The position numbers and the translations under genes were made by a program. The notes beneath the pieces were generated by a model. It was not told where the DNA came from. It made no database searches and worked only from the letters and a program-made list of their open reading frames with translations. A DNA stretch of 30,348 bases from CAYJEQ01 sp964369235 (GTDB taxonomy: Bacteria > Bacillota > Clostridia > Oscillospirales > Ruminococcaceae): contig CAYJEQ010000028.1 of the NCBI GenBank assembly GCA_964369235.1, positions 1 to 30,348 on the forward strand, in the 5' to 3' direction. Shown one piece after another: positions 30,295-30,348 of the stretch (its first letter is position 1; each line of letters opens with the position of its first letter).

Positions 30295-30348
30295 TGGTGC
30301 CGGTGAAGGGACTCGAACCCCCACGGTCGCCCGGATGATTTTGAGTCA
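30295..30348 (-). tRNA. tRNA-Leu (anticodon CAA), 3' portion, cut by the window edge
   Basis: Read on the minus strand the sequence begins in the anticodon stem (TGA), then loop CTCAAAA with U33 and anticodon CAA, and the TCA side of the stem. A long variable arm (CGG-GCGA-CCG) follows, as in class II tRNAs. The T arm GGGGG-TTCGAGT-CCCTT, acceptor strand CACCGGC, discriminator A and encoded CCA complete it. The D arm and 5' end lie outside the window. Confidence 0.9.

Noticed and set aside
1..30348. CRISPR arrays, insertion sequences, prophage genes, rRNA genes or an unknown defence system
   Set aside because: No regularly spaced direct repeats, transposase or integrase motifs, phage proteins or rRNA sequences were seen on either strand.

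Overview
The window looks like chromosome of a low-GC Gram-positive anaerobe of the class Clostridia. The grounds are the AT-rich composition, the GatCAB amidotransferase, NAD-dependent ligase, a CwlD-type cortex amidase, a bile-salt-hydrolase-like enzyme and strong AAAGGA/AGGAGG ribosome binding sites. I do not name a genus. Leucine codon choice is unusual: CTA is used for 29 of 37 leucines in pgk by my count.

Layout. (1) 1-660: the tail of a probable Xre-type regulator and a small membrane protein, separated by a highly structured leader. (2) 667-921: a gene-free repeat region framed by two near-identical hairpins. (3) 975-3714: radC, an S4/RluA pseudouridine synthase and an SplB-like radical SAM protein that appears to start at an AUU codon. 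(4) 3772-6343: an ABC permease and membrane-fusion protein pair without its own ATPase, then a 42-residue cysteine-rich protein. (5) 6340-13740, minus strand: ligA-gatC-gatA-gatB-cwlD-radA, a tightly packed probable operon. (6) 13960-15826: nth, an HD-domain protein and a GNAT acetyltransferase. (7) 15972-22907: a response regulator and histidine kinase, then a four-gene MacB-like export module (fusion protein, permease, lipoprotein, ATPase). (8) 23102-26063, minus strand: a choloylglycine hydrolase, a degenerate-GGDEF/EAL protein and a small acidic membrane protein. (9) 26347-30000: pgk-tpiA-gpmI. (10) 30001-30348: terminators, a structured segment and the 3' half of a tRNA-Leu(CAA).

How the parts work together. 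The two-component system probably controls itself and the adjacent exporter. Both promoters carry the same 7-mer pair, ATCACAA-N4-ATCATAA, repeated with an 11-bp period and placed 7-8 bp before a -10 element. The exporter's permease and lipoprotein both carry Gly/Met-rich extracytoplasmic segments. The fusion protein has a long coiled coil whose tip is an acidic loop bounded by two cysteines.

The most unusual non-coding signal is a family of two-hairpin leaders. Copies lie before gpmI (28391-28488) and, orphaned, beside the hydrolase gene (22991-23087). A larger variant precedes the membrane protein at 219. Each runs from a GTTTGAAA-type stem through a GTTTTGTG-type stem to the Shine-Dalgarno and start codon.
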